Positions 6,913 to 7,456 of a stretch of DNA of 7,456 nt are shown one piece after another. The translations under genes and the position numbers were made by a program. The notes beneath the pieces are model-generated. The model saw only the letters and a program-made list of their open reading frames with translations. It made no database searches and had not been told where the DNA came from. Origin of the DNA: Kiritimatiellia bacterium. Lineage in GTDB: Bacteria; Verrucomicrobiota; Kiritimatiellia; SLAD01. How positions within the stretch are numbered: position 1 is the stretch's first letter; the number at the start of each line of letters is the position of its first letter. The stretch is taken from contig SKXR01000184.1 in the NCBI GenBank assembly GCA_007128275.1, forward strand, positions 1 to 7,456. Reading direction: 5' to 3'.

Positions 6913-6988
6913 GCACAGACAGATTATTCCTCAGCGTCTTATATCGCTGTAATCACCCGACGCATGCAGGTTATGTCGTATCTTTTTC

Positions 6989-7009
6989 TGTCCACGCTCT
7001 GAATGGACA
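6989..7009. repeat. Inverted repeat TGTCCA...TGGACA between two minus-strand genes
   Basis: Perfect 6-base arms (6989-6994 and 7004-7009) enclose a 9-base loop, about 15 bases beyond the stop of the barrel gene at 7025. A T-run precedes it on the plus strand, so in minus-strand RNA the hairpin is followed by A residues, not U. It is therefore not a standard rho-independent terminator in either direction. It could be an RNA-stabilising hairpin, a regulator site for the protease gene, or chance. Confidence 0.3.
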
Positions 7010-7024
7010 ATGGCAGGACAGGGA

Positions 7025-7456
7025 TTACCAGGCCTTCTGCCAGCCGGCGATCACGGTGTAATCCCGTTCCATCTGCGGTCCGTTGAGATCCTGATAAACC
7101 GGCCACAGTATCTCAACGGCAACGCGGTGACCCTGCAAGACGCCGCGCGGCGCGCGTAGCGTAACGCCCACGCCGGCTTCAAGCCATTGCCCTCCGTAGT
7201 TGGCTGAATCCACCGCCGGAGCCGTTCCGGTCATCAGCCGATCATCCTCCCCGTCAATGGAATCCATCCATTCATAACGAACACGGCCCGACACACTCAG
7301 CCAATCACGCGCGCCATACGTCAACCACGACGTGGTTTGCGCACCGTTACCGAACGTGTACCGCTGCCGGTTGTCATCCAAGCGAATCGTGCCGGACGCT
7401 TGAACGCCCCAATAGAAGACGTCTCGATACACGGCAAACGTCGCGCCGGGTTTGAG
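7025..7456 (-). CDS. Outer-membrane beta-barrel protein, C-terminal part (transporter / MetA-pathway-like)
   Basis: The frame stays open from the right edge to a TAA at 7025-7027, giving 143 residues. The start lies outside the window, and the in-frame GTG at 7430-7432 is internal because coding continues upstream as LKPGATFA. The sequence alternates aromatic and polar residues in barrel-like strands (VFYWGVQASGTIRL, WLSVSGRVRYEWMDSI, QWLEAGVGVTLRAP). It ends with the pattern G-x-R-x-A-(V/L)-E-x-x-x-P-(V/L)-YQ-x-LNGPQ-(M/L)-E-x-D-(Y/W)-x-(V/L)-x-x-GWQ-x-A-W. I recognise this ending from outer-membrane proteins annotated as transporter or putative MetA-pathway-of-phenol-degradation family. Their substrates are mostly unknown, so no role in phenol breakdown is implied. 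The final residue is Trp in place of the commoner Phe, still an acceptable barrel-assembly aromatic. It lies upstream of the protease gene on the same strand with 112 bases between. Confidence 0.78.
   Translation of the reverse strand, partial: LKPGATFAVYRDVFYWGVQASGTIRLDDNRQRYTFGNGAQTTSWLTYGARDWLSVSGRVRYEWMDSIDGEDDRLMTGTAPAVDSANYGGQWLEAGVGVTLRAPRGVLQGHRVAVEILWPVYQDLNGPQMERDYTVIAGWQKAW

Noticed and set aside
1..7456. CRISPR array, tRNA/rRNA, insertion sequence or phage attachment site
   Set aside because: No regularly spaced direct repeats, tRNA-like cloverleaf, transposase motif or paired terminal repeats were seen on either strand.

Overview
The window looks like chromosomal DNA from a Gram-negative member of the PVC superphylum (Verrucomicrobiota/Kiritimatiellota type). 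This is inferred, not proven. Outer-membrane beta-barrel proteins show an outer membrane. The GLUG, YDG and MBG-like modules, the D-x-DGDG-(I/L)-P/T-N repeats and the C-terminal 'YYR' modules are a combination I associate with large secreted proteins of that group. Coding DNA is moderately GC-rich. No rRNA, tRNA, mobile element or CRISPR array is visible.

Layout, left to right. (1) Positions 1-225, minus strand: N-terminal part of an unrecognised single-pass membrane protein, cut by the window edge. (2) 327-1685, minus: an alginate-export-family outer-membrane barrel. (3) 1783-2217, plus: a small YkgJ-type cysteine-cluster protein, divergent from the barrel gene and followed by a probable terminator at 2270-2291. 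(4) 2218-2559: an AT-richer non-coding stretch with a candidate promoter at 2499-2526. (5) 2560-5724, plus: a large secreted modular protein made of a parallel beta-helix, GLUG repeats, a YDG domain, an MBG/Ig-like domain, a second degenerate YDG domain and a C-terminal module. (6) 5755-6912, minus: a secreted trypsin-like serine protease with a calcium-binding-type repeat and its own C-terminal module, convergent with gene 5. (7) 7025-7456, minus: C-terminal part of a second outer-membrane barrel, cut by the right edge.

The common theme is the cell envelope: two outer-membrane barrels, one membrane-anchored protein and two exported proteins. Only genes 1 and 2 lie in the same direction and close enough to be co-transcribed. 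Genes 5 and 6 are tail to tail with a 30-base gap, and both end in a similar short beta-rich module finishing in YYR-(V/L)-(K/R), which hints at a shared secretion or anchoring route. I found no clear evidence of a new defence, mobile or RNA-based system. The most useful leads are the shared C-terminal module, the composite adhesin-like architecture, and the abnormal 5' end of the protease gene.
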